A stretch of DNA of 38,281 nucleotides from an uncultured Alphaproteobacteria bacterium (GCA_902826935.1 CADEGR010000032.1:1-38281), one strand, 5' to 3'; counted from the first letter of the stretch, positions 1 through 7,871 are shown. Translations and numbers: made by a program. The notes: generated from the sequence alone by a model not told the origin.

Positions 1-2
1 CC

Positions 3-656
3 AAGGCGCAAACGGCGCTCCAGCATCTCGGCGTCGAGGTGCGGCTGGACCAGGCCGTGACCTTGTGCGACGGCGAGGGCGTGGTCGCGGCCGGCCAGCG
101 GATCGAGAGCCGGACGGTGATCTGGGCGGCCGGGGTCATGGCCTCGCCCGCGGCCGGCTGGCTGCAGGCGCAGGCCGATCGCGCCGGGAGGGTCAAGGTC
201 GAGCCGGACCTGTCGCTGCCCGGCCAGAAGGAGATCTTCGTGCTCGGCGACACTGCGAGCGTCCTGGCGCCGGACGGCCAGCTGGTGCCTGGCATCGCGC
301 CGGCGGCCAAGCAGATGGGCGCCTATGTCGGCCAGGTGATCACCGCCCGGGTCGCCGGCCAGCCGGCGCCGCCGCCCTTCCACTACCGCCACCAGGGCAA
401 CCTCGCCACGATCGGCCGCAAGGCGGCGGTGGTCGATTTCGGCTGGCTCAGGCTCAGCGGCTTTCCCGCCTGGCTGCTCTGGGCGGGCGCGCACGTCTAT
501 TTCCTGATCGGCTGGCGCAACCGGCTGATCGTCGCGCTGAACTGGCTCTGGAACTACCTGACCTTCGAGCGCGGGGCGCGCCTGATCACCGGCCAGATCC
601 CGCCGCCGCAGGCGGTCGCGGCACGGCCCGAGGCGCGCCCGCCGGCCGCCGCCTAG
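3..656 (+). CDS. ndh: Type II NADH dehydrogenase (NDH-2-like), C-terminal part
   Basis: The reading frame is open from the left edge, so the gene is cut off by the window and only the last ~217 residues are present. What is visible matches the C-terminal half of FAD-dependent NADH:quinone oxidoreductases: a second dinucleotide-fold strand ending in WAAGVMASP, the FAD-contacting GDTAS segment, and a hydrophobic amphipathic C-terminus (WLLWAGAHVYFLIGWRNR) that in this family anchors the enzyme to the cytoplasmic face of the membrane. The family passes electrons from NADH to quinone without pumping protons. Its stop codon overlaps the stop of the convergent lysR gene by two bases. The N-terminal FAD and NADH motifs lie outside the window, so substrate specificity is inferred from the family. 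Confidence 0.85.
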   Translation, partial: KAQTALQHLGVEVRLDQAVTLCDGEGVVAAGQRIESRTVIWAAGVMASPAAGWLQAQADRAGRVKVEPDLSLPGQKEIFVLGDTASVLAPDGQLVPGIAPAAKQMGAYVGQVITARVAGQPAPPPFHYRHQGNLATIGRKAAVVDFGWLRLSGFPAWLLWAGAHVYFLIGWRNRLIVALNWLWNYLTFERGARLITGQIPPPQAVAARPEARPPAAA

Positions 657-1564
657 GCGGCCCGAAGCGCCCCGCCCGGGGCCGGGCAGCCGCGCGCGCG
701 CCAGGCCATCGCCTCGCGCATGAAGGCCCCGATCGCCGGCGAGTAGGGCCGGCCGCGCACGGTCGCGATGTTGATCGTGCGCACGAACTCCGGCTCGATC
801 AGCGGCCGCGACTGCAGGCCCTGCAGGCCGGCCGCGTGCTCCGGCGTGAAGCCGATGCCGATGCCGGCCAGGATCATGGCGAGGCACCAGTCCTCGCGCT
901 CGCTCAGGTAGCTCTGGCTGCTGACGATGCCGCGTTGCGCGAACACCTGCAGCACGTGGTCGTGAAACTCGCAATTGGCCCGGCTGACGAAGGCCTCGCC
1001 CTGCAGATCGTCGCAGCGAATCGCCGAGAACGCCTCGAAGCGATGGCCCGGCGGCATCGTGATCACGAAGCGCTCGTCGAACAGCGGCATCAGATGCAGG
1101 CGCTCGTCCAGCGGGTCCGGCAGGCCGAAGATCGCCGCCTCCAGCTCGCCGGCGATCAGCATCTCCTGCAGCACACAGCCCTTGGCGTCGCGCAGCTGCA
1201 GATTGGTTTCCGGATAGTTGCGCCGGAGCGCCCCGATCAGCTCGATCAGCTTGGTCGGGCCGATGGTGCACATCACGCCCACGGTCAGCGTCGAGCGCTC
1301 CAGCTTGCGGGCCTCGTTGGCGCGATCCTTAGCCGCCTCGATCTCCGAGAGCACCTGGGCCAGATGCGGCCGCATTAGCCGACCGAGCTCGGTCAGATGG
1401 GTGTTCGCCCGCTCGCGATGGAACAACGGCCCGCCCAGCTCGTCCTCCAGCTGCTTGATCGCCCGGGTCAAGGATGGCTGGGTGACGTTGCAGCGCTCAG
1501 CGGCGCGCGTGAAGTTCAAGGTCTCGCAGAGTGCCGAGAAGTATTTGATCTGGTGAATTTCCAC
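653..1564 (-). CDS. LysR-family transcriptional regulator, possibly redox-responsive
   Basis: A 303-residue LysR-type regulator with the N-terminal winged helix-turn-helix (residues ~1-60, FTRAAERCNVTQPSLTRAI) and a periplasmic-binding-like effector domain (~90-300). The GTG start at 1564 is chosen because GGAGA lies six bases upstream. Seven cysteines are present. C198 falls close to where E. coli OxyR has its peroxidatic C199, but nothing matches the resolving C208, so this is not a textbook OxyR. An OxyR-layout operator (1582-1618) lies 18 bp upstream of the start, and two similar sites stand before the cupin operon and the DUF417 gene. By family rule the protein probably represses itself and activates the divergent bdhA unit. 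The effector is unknown; peroxide, hypochlorite (as for HypT) or a quinone are possibilities by inference. Confidence 0.88.
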   Translation of the reverse strand: MEIHQIKYFSALCETLNFTRAAERCNVTQPSLTRAIKQLEDELGGPLFHRERANTHLTELGRLMRPHLAQVLSEIEAAKDRANEARKLERSTLTVGVMCTIGPTKLIELIGALRRNYPETNLQLRDAKGCVLQEMLIAGELEAAIFGLPDPLDERLHLMPLFDERFVITMPPGHRFEAFSAIRCDDLQGEAFVSRANCEFHDHVLQVFAQRGIVSSQSYLSEREDWCLAMILAGIGIGFTPEHAAGLQGLQSRPLIEPEFVRTINIATVRGRPYSPAIGAFMREAMAWRARGCPAPGGALRAA

Positions 1565-1581
1565 GAGCGATCTCCGGCTTG

Positions 1582-1618
1582 ATAGCGCCCGTCTATCGAC
1601 TTGCTAGCGCTTCGGCAT
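1582..1618. promoter_or_regulatory. OxyR-layout LysR operator, site 1
   Basis: Four tetramers with exact 7-bp spacers: ATAG at 1582-1585, CTAT at 1593-1596, CTAG at 1604-1607, GCAT at 1615-1618. The first pair is a perfect dyad (GATAG, 7 bp, CTATC) and a T-N11-A LysR box. The layout equals the known OxyR tetrad (ATAG-N7-CTAT-N7-ATAG-N7-CTAT). The last tetramer sits within CGGCATTTCC, found identically in sites 2 and 3. The site lies between the divergent lysR and bdhA genes. Confidence 0.7.
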
Positions 1619-1756
1619 TTCCCGTGCCTGACATGGCCGGCGCATGGTGAACAGCAGAAAACCCGGCGCCCGGCCCGGCGGCAACCCCCGCCAGGAGCGT
1701 ACCGCAGGCCCAAGGCGCTCGCCAGCAGCACGACGATCACCATCGGGAGAACCACC

Positions 1757-2587
1757 ATGCCCAGCCTGCACGCCCGTCCCAAGCCCGCCGCCCTGGCCCG
1801 GCCGCTGGCCGGCCGCAGCGCCATCGTGACCGGCTCGACCAGCGGCATCGGCCTCGGCATCGCCAACGCCCTGGCCGCGGACGGCGCCAATCTGGTGCTG
1901 AACGGCCTGGGCATCGGCGCCGACGGCATCACCGCTCTGCGCGACCAGCTCATGGCCGAGCATGAGGTCGAGGTCGATTTCCACGGCGCCGACATGAGCC
2001 GGCCGGACGAGATCGCGGATCTGGTCGCCGCCTGCGCCACCGGCTTCGGCTCGGTCGACATCCTGGTCAACAATGCCGGCATCCAGCATGTCGCGCCTCT
2101 CGAAGACTTCCCGGCCGCCAAATGGGACGCGATCCTGGCGATCGACCTGTCCTCGGCCTTCCACACCACCCGGGCGGCGATCCCACATATGCGCAAGGCG
2201 GGCTTCGGCCGGATCATCAACATCGCCTCGGCGCACGGCCTGGTCGCCTCGCCCTTCAAGGCGGCCTACGTCGCCGCCAAGCACGGCCTGCTCGGCCTGA
2301 CCAAGGTGACCGCCCTAGAGCTGGCCGAGGCCGGCATCACCTGCAACGCGATCTGCCCCGGCTATGTCTGGACGCCCCTGGTTGCGCAGCAGATCGCCGA
2401 TCAGGCCAAGGCGCACGGCATCTCGGAGGATCAGGTGATCCGCGACGTGCTGCTCGCCCAGCAGCCGAACAAGCGCTTCGCCACGGTCGAGGAGCTGGGC
2501 GCGCTGACCAGCTTCCTGTGCAGCGCTGCCGCCGCCTCGATCACCGGCACGGCGTTGCCGGTCGATGGCGGCTGGACCGCCCATTGA
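1757..2587 (+). CDS. bdhA: D-3-hydroxybutyrate dehydrogenase-like SDR
   Basis: A 276-residue classical short-chain dehydrogenase. It has the Rossmann motif TGSTSGIG (~25-32), the NNAG motif (~105-108) and catalytic S158, Y171 and K175. The stretch around the active site (HGLVASPFKAAYVAAKHG) is characteristic of 3-hydroxybutyrate dehydrogenases, which interconvert (R)-3-hydroxybutyrate and acetoacetate with NAD in polyhydroxybutyrate turnover. The ATG at 1757 is chosen over upstream in-frame codons because GGGAGA precedes it by about six bases and the conserved domain starts soon after. A patatin-like gene follows 36 bp downstream, a pairing common in PHB-forming alphaproteobacteria. OxyR-layout site 1 lies ~140 bp upstream. 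Assignment to bdhA is by family motifs; a related SDR acting on another small hydroxyacid cannot be excluded. Confidence 0.85.
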   Translation: MPSLHARPKPAALARPLAGRSAIVTGSTSGIGLGIANALAADGANLVLNGLGIGADGITALRDQLMAEHEVEVDFHGADMSRPDEIADLVAACATGFGSVDILVNNAGIQHVAPLEDFPAAKWDAILAIDLSSAFHTTRAAIPHMRKAGFGRIINIASAHGLVASPFKAAYVAAKHGLLGLTKVTALELAEAGITCNAICPGYVWTPLVAQQIADQAKAHGISEDQVIRDVLLAQQPNKRFATVEELGALTSFLCSAAAASITGTALPVDGGWTAH

Positions 2588-2623
2588 GCGACGCCGCGAA
2601 GAGCGGCCAGGGGAGGAACCGAC

Positions 2624-3748
2624 ATGACGCTCGAACGGACCACGGATGACGCGCCGCCGGCACGGCCCACGCCCGAGGCGGCCATCGGCAGCGCCGAGCC
2701 CGGCGCCGCGCTACGCCGCCGGCGCGCGGCCGCGGCCGCGGTCAAGACCATCAACCTCGCGCTCCAGGGCGGCGGCGCCCATGGCGCGTTTGCCTGGGGC
2801 GTGCTCGACCGGCTGCTCGAGGATGAGCGGATCGCGTTCGAGGGCATCAGCGCCACCAGCGCTGGCGCCATGAATGCCGCGGTCATGGCCTACGGCCTGA
2901 CCGAGGGCGGCCGGGCGGGCGCCAAGACGGCGCTCGCCTCGTTCTGGCGCCGGATCAGCCATGCCGCGAGCCTGGGCCCGCTGCAGCCGTCCTTCGTCGA
3001 CCGGCTGATGCACAACCACGCGCTCGAGCATTCGCCGGTGTTCCAGATGTTCGACCTGATGAGCCGGATGTTCTCGCCCTACCAGCTCAATCCCGGCAAC
3101 TTCAACCCGCTCCGCCAGGTGCTCGAGCAATCGGTCGATTTCGAGCGGCTGCAGCAGGCCTGCCCGGTCGAGCTGTTCCTGTCGGCGACCAATGTCCGGA
3201 CCGGCAAGGTCAAGGTGTTCCGCAATGCCGAGATCTGCGCCGACGCGGTCCTGGCCTCGGCCTGCCTGCCCTTCATGTTCCACGCCGTGGAGATCGACGG
3301 CGAGGCCTATTGGGACGGCGGCTACATGGGCAATCCGGCGATCTATCCCTTGATCTACCATTGCGCCAGCGCCGACGTGGTGGTCGTGCACATCAACCCG
3401 ATGACGCGCCCGGAGCTGCCGCGCCTGGCCCACGAGATCATGAACCGGATCAACGAGATCAGCTTCAATTCCTCGCTGATGCGCGAGATGCGCGCGATCG
3501 CCTTCGTCAGCAAGCTGGTCGACGAGGGCAAGATCGCGGATGGCTCGCTGAAGAAGGTCCTGATCCACGCGATCTCGGCCGACGAGGTCATGCAGAAGCT
3601 CTCGGTGTCGAGCAAGCTGAATGCGGATTGGGAGTTCCTGACCCATCTCCAGGCCGACGGCCGGGCCCACGCCGAAGCCTGGCTGGAGCAGCATTTCGAG
3701 CAGCTCGGCCGCAGCTCGACGATCGACATCCGCACCGCCTATCTCTGA
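2624..3748 (+). CDS. Patatin-like phospholipase family protein
   Basis: A 374-residue patatin-fold serine hydrolase. The oxyanion-hole glycines GGGAHG lie at ~49-54, the nucleophile is S79 in SATSAGAMNA, and the catalytic Asp is D231 in WDGGYMGNPAI, giving the Ser-Asp dyad of the family. The nucleophile elbow reads A-T-S-A-G, so the first Gly of G-x-S-x-G is Ala, a substitution that still allows a tight turn. AGGGGAGG at 2609-2616 supports the ATG at 2624. There is no signal peptide, so it is probably cytosolic. It follows bdhA by 36 bp, most likely in one transcript. Family members next to bdhA are thought to act on lipids or PHB-associated material; the substrate is inferred only. Confidence 0.85.
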   Translation: MTLERTTDDAPPARPTPEAAIGSAEPGAALRRRRAAAAAVKTINLALQGGGAHGAFAWGVLDRLLEDERIAFEGISATSAGAMNAAVMAYGLTEGGRAGAKTALASFWRRISHAASLGPLQPSFVDRLMHNHALEHSPVFQMFDLMSRMFSPYQLNPGNFNPLRQVLEQSVDFERLQQACPVELFLSATNVRTGKVKVFRNAEICADAVLASACLPFMFHAVEIDGEAYWDGGYMGNPAIYPLIYHCASADVVVVHINPMTRPELPRLAHEIMNRINEISFNSSLMREMRAIAFVSKLVDEGKIADGSLKKVLIHAISADEVMQKLSVSSKLNADWEFLTHLQADGRAHAEAWLEQHFEQLGRSSTIDIRTAYL

Positions 3749-3760
3749 CCGCCCTGTCTC

Positions 3761-3834
3761 TGACCGGCGCGCGCCGGTCACCGGCCAGCCAGGGCCGGCC
3801 GCCTCGGCAATGCGCCTGGGCGGCCGGCCCTGGC
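3761..3834 (+). terminator. Two strong hairpins downstream of the patatin gene
   Basis: A perfect 20-nt palindrome (3761-3780, centre GCGCGC) is followed by a perfect 16-bp inverted repeat with arms at 3788-3803 and 3819-3834 and a 15-nt loop. There is no T tract, so classical intrinsic termination is not assured. Position just after the bdhA-patatin unit and before the next operator suggests a terminator or a 3'-end stabiliser. Confidence 0.5.
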
Positions 3835-3862
3835 CGTGCGCGCTGGCCCGCCGCCCGGACCA

Positions 3863-3899
3863 ATAGCCCGACGCTATCGAATCAAAGCTTCCTCGGCAT
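3863..3899 (+). promoter_or_regulatory. OxyR-layout LysR operator, site 2
   Basis: ATAG at 3863-3866, CTAT at 3874-3877, a degenerate third tetramer AAGC at 3885-3888, and GCAT at 3896-3899, all with 7-bp spacers as in site 1. CTATCGA (3874-3880), 13 bp, CGGCATTTCC (3894-3903) is shared with site 1 at identical spacing. It lies ~90 bp before the cupin gene, first of a three-gene operon. Confidence 0.62.
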
Positions 3900-3990
3900 T
3901 TCCGCCGCGCCCCGCACCCCGGCATCCTCAACCCATCGAGCCGGCGGCATGACGCCGCCAGCCGAGCATCGGACCGAAGGAGTGATGACC

Positions 3991-4464
3991 ATGGCGAAGA
4001 CCTTGCAGCCCCTGCTCGCCGGCCTGGTCGGCGCAGCGCTGGCCCTGGCCGCCGGCACCGCGGGCGCGGGCGAATGCCCGGCGGATCAGCGGGGCAAGGA
4101 CGTGATGCAGCCCGGCGCCACCATGCCCAAGGACGTGACCGACAACGTGCTGGCCGCGATCGACCTGTCGAAGGAGACGATCGCCACGCCGGACCGGATG
4201 CTCCGGCTGCGCCAGCTGGTGATCCAGCCCGGCGGCGTGGTGCCCTGGCACAGCCACGACGACCGGCCGGCGATCATCTACGTCGTGTCCGGCGAGGTCC
4301 ATGAATATGCCAGCACCTGCGCCGTGCCGATCCTGCACAAGGCCGGCGAGGTGACGCCCGAGATGCGCGGCACGTCGCACTGGTGGCAGAACGACAGCGA
4401 CCAGCCGGCGGTGCTCCTGTCCGCCGACATCCTGCACAGCGCCGCCGACCAGCACATGATGTGA
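3991..4464 (+). CDS. Secreted cupin-domain protein
   Basis: A 157-residue protein with an N-terminal signal peptide (hydrophobic core ~9-24, likely cut near AGA-GE) and a single cupin barrel. The first cupin motif carries the metal-ligand histidines in PWHSHDDRPAIIYVVSGEV, and a further histidine appears in the second half (GTSHWW), so a metal-binding pocket is likely. The ATG at 3991 is preferred over ATG 3985 because AAGGAG (3977-3982) is 8 bp from it. It is exported to the periplasm. It heads a unit with the MFS and flavoprotein genes downstream of operator site 2. Enzymatic activity, if any, is unknown. Confidence 0.8.
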   Translation: MAKTLQPLLAGLVGAALALAAGTAGAGECPADQRGKDVMQPGATMPKDVTDNVLAAIDLSKETIATPDRMLRLRQLVIQPGGVVPWHSHDDRPAIIYVVSGEVHEYASTCAVPILHKAGEVTPEMRGTSHWWQNDSDQPAVLLSADILHSAADQHMM

Positions 4465-4541
4465 GCGCCGTTCGGCCCGGCAGGGGCGGCCCCGCGGCCG
4501 CACCCTCCGCCGGGCCGCTGGCTCACCGGGAGCACGCCGCC

Positions 4542-5762
4542 ATGACCTCCGCAAGCGTCCTGCCCGACCCTGACCTTGCCGCCGCCCGGCAGTCGCCGGC
4601 CGGTGCTCTCGGCCGGCAGCTGGTGATCGGCCTGATCGGCTTTCTCACGCTGGTCGACCTGTTCGCGACCCAGGCGATCCTGCCGTCGCTCGCCCACCGC
4701 TACCAGGTGGCGCCGGCGGTCATGGGGACGGTCGTCAACGCCTGCACCTTCGGCATGGCGGCGGCCGGGCTGGTGGTGGCGCTGATCAGCCGCCGGCTGG
4801 ATCGCCGACGCGGCATCTGGATCTGCCTGCTGCTGCTCGCCATCCCGACCAGCCTGCTCGCCAGCATGCCGGACCTCGCGACCTTCACCGCCTTGCGGGT
4901 GGTCCAGGGCATCTTGATGGCGGCGGCGTTCAGCCTGACCATGGCCTATCTGGCCGAGCGCTGCAGCGCCACCGACACCGCGGGCGCGCTCGCCGCCTAC
5001 GTCACCGGCGTGGTCGCGGCCAACCTGGTCGGCCGGCTGCTGGCGGCGGCGGTCGCGGGCGGCCTCGGGCTGGAGGCGAACTTCTACCTGTTCGCCCTGC
5101 TCAACCTCGCCGGCGCCCTGCTGGTCCTGGTCAGCCTGCAGCGCACCCAGCCGATGGCGGCGGCCGGTCCGGCCGCGGCCTCGCCGTTCGCGAGCTGGCT
5201 GGCGCATCTCCGAAACCGGCCGCTTGCCGCCACCTTCGGCATCGGCTTCATCATCCTGTTCGCGTTCATCGGCACCTTCACCTACGTCAATTTCGTCCTG
5301 GTCCGCCCGCCCTTGGCGCTCGGGCCGATGACCCTGGGACTGGTCTACCTGGTGTTCCTGCCGGCCCTCCTGACCACGCCGCTGGCCGGCGCCATCGCCA
5401 GCCGCTTCGGCACCCGGCCAAGCCTCACGGCCGGCCTGCTGCTGGCGCTGCTCGGCCTGCCGCTCCTGCTCCTGCCCAGCCTCGCGGCGGTGCTGCTCGG
5501 GCTGGTCCTGGTCGGCGTCGGCACCTTCTTCGCCCAGGCGACCGCGACCGGCTTCGTCAGCCGCGCGGCCACCACCGACCGCGGGGCCGCGAGCGGCCTC
5601 TATCTCGCCAGCTACTACCTGGGCGGCCTGATCGGCAGCTTCTTGCTGGGCCAGGTGTTCGACCAGTTGGGCTGGCCCGCCTGCGTCGGCGTGATCGGTC
5701 TGTCCCTGCTGCTGGCCGCCTGGCTGGCGACCCAATTGCGGCTGCCGGCGACGGCCGGCTGA
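4542..5762 (+). CDS. Major facilitator superfamily transporter
   Basis: A 406-residue membrane protein with about twelve hydrophobic segments arranged as two six-helix halves separated by a short loop (~200-225). The motif between helices 2 and 3 (SRRLDRRRG) matches the MFS A-type loop, and the layout resembles drug/sugar efflux members of the family. GGGAG at 4528-4532 supports the ATG at 4542. It lies 77 bp after the cupin gene and 22 bp before the flavoprotein, consistent with one operon. The substrate cannot be told from sequence; the context suggests export of a toxic redox-active compound, an inference only. Confidence 0.85.
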   Translation: MTSASVLPDPDLAAARQSPAGALGRQLVIGLIGFLTLVDLFATQAILPSLAHRYQVAPAVMGTVVNACTFGMAAAGLVVALISRRLDRRRGIWICLLLLAIPTSLLASMPDLATFTALRVVQGILMAAAFSLTMAYLAERCSATDTAGALAAYVTGVVAANLVGRLLAAAVAGGLGLEANFYLFALLNLAGALLVLVSLQRTQPMAAAGPAAASPFASWLAHLRNRPLAATFGIGFIILFAFIGTFTYVNFVLVRPPLALGPMTLGLVYLVFLPALLTTPLAGAIASRFGTRPSLTAGLLLALLGLPLLLLPSLAAVLLGLVLVGVGTFFAQATATGFVSRAATTDRGAASGLYLASYYLGGLIGSFLLGQVFDQLGWPACVGVIGLSLLLAAWLATQLRLPATAG

Positions 5763-5784
5763 GCCTGTCAAGGAGCCAATCGCC

Positions 5785-7142
5785 ATGGCCACCGAACGTT
5801 ACGACGTCATGATCATCGGCGGCGGCAATGCCGGCATCGGCGTGACCGTGCCGACCCGGGCCGCCGATCTCAAAGTGGCCCTGATCGAGCCCTGGGACCT
5901 GGGCGGCACCTGCCCCAATCGCGGCTGCACGCCGAAGAAGGTGCTGGTCGCCGCCGCCCACGCCCTGGACGAGATCGAGCGGGCCAAGGCCCATGGCATC
6001 CACGTCGGCCAGCCCGCTTGGACTGGGCCGCCCTGATCGAGCGCAAGGCGGCGATGATCCGGGACATCCCGGGTGCCCTCGCCAGCACGCTCGCCAAGCG
6101 CGGCGTCGAGGTGATCCGCGGCCAGGCCCGCTTCGTCGGCCGCAACGCGGTCGCCATCGAGGGCGCCGACACGATCCTGGAGGCCGAGCAGATCGTGCTC
6201 GCCACCGGCTCGACCCCGCGGCCGCTGCCGATCCCGGGCGCCGAGCATCTGATCACCTCCGACGAGGTGCTGAGCGAGCGCCGGCTCCCGGCCGAGGTGG
6301 TGTTCATCGGCGGCGGCGTGATCGCGCTCGAGTTCGCCCATGTCTATGTCCGGGCCGGCAGCAAGGTCACGATCCTGGAGGCGGTTCCCAAGCTGCTGCC
6401 CGCCCTCGACGAGGATGCGGTCGCCCAGATCGTGGCCGAGAGCCGCCGGCTCGGCATCGTCATCAGGACCGGCGTCGAAGTCCGGGCGATCGAGCCGCAA
6501 GGCGGTCGCTTGCGCGTGGTGTTCACCGAGGCCGGCCGCGAACAGACCGTCAGCGCCGAGCGCGTGGTCAACGGCGCCGGCCGGATCCCGAACCTCGCCG
6601 GCCTGGCGCTGGCCGCGGGCGAGGTCGCGGTCAAGGACGGCAAGCTGCAGCTCGGCCCCGCCCTCCGCTCGACCAGCAATCCCGCGGTTCACGCCTGCGG
6701 CGACGTGGTCTCCGGCAGCCCGCAGCTCTCGCCGCTGGCGACCTACGAGGGCCGGCTGGTCGGCCGCAACATCGTCGAGGGCGCCCAGCACGAGCCGGAC
6801 TACGGCAGCGTGCCGGCCTGCCTCTATACGGTCCCGGGCGTCGCCTGGGTCGGCCTGACCGAGCAGGCGGCGCGCGCGCGTGGGCTCGAGCCCAAGGTGG
6901 TGGTCAACGACCTGCGCGGCTGGCTCTCGGCGCGCACCTTCGCGGAGCCGGTCGCCTGGTCCAAGATCCTGCTCGATCCCGCGACCGATCGGATGCTCGG
7001 CGCCCAGCTGATTGGCCATGGCGAGCAGGCGCTGATCCATCTCCTCGCCCTTGCCATGCGTCACGGCATCCCGGCCAGCGATCTGCGCGACGCGATTTAC
7101 GCCTTCCCGACCTTCGCCGCCGACCTCAAGCACATGCTCTGA
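5785..7142 (+). pseudogene. FAD-dependent disulfide reductase-like flavoprotein, frameshifted
   Basis: Two adjoining frames together make a ~452-residue class I pyridine nucleotide-disulfide oxidoreductase (glutathione reductase / dihydrolipoamide dehydrogenase family). The first (5785-6036) has the FAD motif GGGNAG and the redox-active pair C-P-N-R-G-C followed by TPKKV. The second (from about 6018) has the second FAD segment (ATGSTPRPLPIPG), the NAD(P) fold FIGGGVIALEF, the CGDVV motif and the dimerisation domain. One base is missing near 6016-6018: restoring it rejoins the protein as G-Q-P-x-L-D-W. The usual C-terminal HPT..E active-site motif is replaced by YAFPTFAADL. AAGGAG precedes the ATG by 9 bp, and the MFS gene is 22 bp upstream. 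A sequencing error is as likely as a real mutation; no slippery heptamer is seen. Confidence 0.8.
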
Positions 7143-7161
7143 GCGCGGCCGCCGCGGGCCC

Positions 7162-7198
7162 ATGCCGGGCGGGCATCAAGGGCATAGGCAACCGGCAT
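7162..7198 (+). promoter_or_regulatory. OxyR-layout LysR operator, site 3
   Basis: ATGC at 7162-7165, GCAT at 7173-7176, ATAG at 7184-7187 and GCAT at 7195-7198 with exact 7-bp spacers, giving two dyads of the T-N11-A type. The last tetramer lies in CGGCATTTCC (7193-7202), identical in all three sites. It stands 99 bp upstream of the DUF417 gene and just after the flavoprotein stop, so the DUF417 gene probably has its own promoter. Confidence 0.62.
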
Positions 7199-7297
7199 TT
7201 CCGCCGCCGCGCCCGACCCGGCAAGCTCAGACGGTAAGCGGATGGCCGATCGACGGTGCCACCGCCTGGTCTCACCCGAATCTTGGAGCATGGTGCG

Positions 7298-7810
7298 ATG
7301 GCCGCACAGCCGATGATGACCCAATCCACCCATCCCTTCGCCGCCGAGCGCGACGGCCTGGCCGAGCGGGCCGAGGCGCTTGGGCTCCTGCTGCTGCGCT
7401 ATGGCGTGGTCCTGGTCCTGGTCTGGATCGGCGCCATGAAGTTCACCTCCTACGAGGCCATGGCGATCCAGCCGCTGGTCGCGCACAGCCCGCTGATGTT
7501 CTGGCTGTACGACCTGATGAGCATCCAGGCCGCCTCGAACCTGATCGGCGTGGTCGAGGTCGCAGCCGGCCTCCTGATCGCCGCCCGGCCCTGGTCGGCC
7601 AAGGCCGCGATGCTCGGCAGCGCGATCGCCGTCCTGACCTTCGCCACGACCCTGACCTTCCTGATCTCGACGCCCGGCTGGGAGCCGACCCTCGGCGGCT
7701 TCCCCGCGCTCTCGGTGGCGCCCGGCCAGTTCATCCTGAAGGACCTGGTGCTGCTCGGCGCCGCGCTGTGGATGCTGGGCGAGGCGCTCAGGGGGTCGGC
7801 CCAGCGCTAG
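7298..7810 (+). CDS. DUF417 (YkgB/RclC-like) inner membrane protein
   Basis: A 170-residue integral membrane protein with four hydrophobic segments (roughly residues 27-43, 75-95, 100-122 and 140-160). The conserved features YGVVLVLVWIGAMKFTSYEA and the following SPLMFW are typical of the DUF417 family, whose E. coli member RclC (YkgB) belongs to the reactive-chlorine resistance operon rclABC. GGAG at 7285-7288 supports the ATG at 7298. Location next to a disulfide-reductase-like flavoprotein recalls rclA-rclC, although the flavoprotein is closer to glutathione reductase than to RclA. Biochemical role of the family is not established; oxidant defence is inferred from context. Confidence 0.82.
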   Translation: MAAQPMMTQSTHPFAAERDGLAERAEALGLLLLRYGVVLVLVWIGAMKFTSYEAMAIQPLVAHSPLMFWLYDLMSIQAASNLIGVVEVAAGLLIAARPWSAKAAMLGSAIAVLTFATTLTFLISTPGWEPTLGGFPALSVAPGQFILKDLVLLGAALWMLGEALRGSAQR

Positions 7811-7845
7811 CTGATGGCGCGTCGGACCGCAGGCTCTGCCGTGGC

Positions 7846-7860
7846 CTCCGCCCGGCGGAG
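7846..7860. terminator. Hairpin between convergent DUF417 and nikO genes
   Basis: A perfect 6-bp stem, CTCCGC / GCGGAG, with a 3-nt loop lies between the stop codons of the two convergent genes. It lacks a T tract on either strand; a bidirectional terminator is plausible. Confidence 0.4.
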
Positions 7861-7871
7861 CCGCGCGCCGC

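Noticed and set aside
4278-5792. 504-residue antisense frame opposite the MFS gene
   Set aside because: Shadow of the transporter; composition dominated by Gln, Arg and Gly with no hydrophobic or conserved motif.
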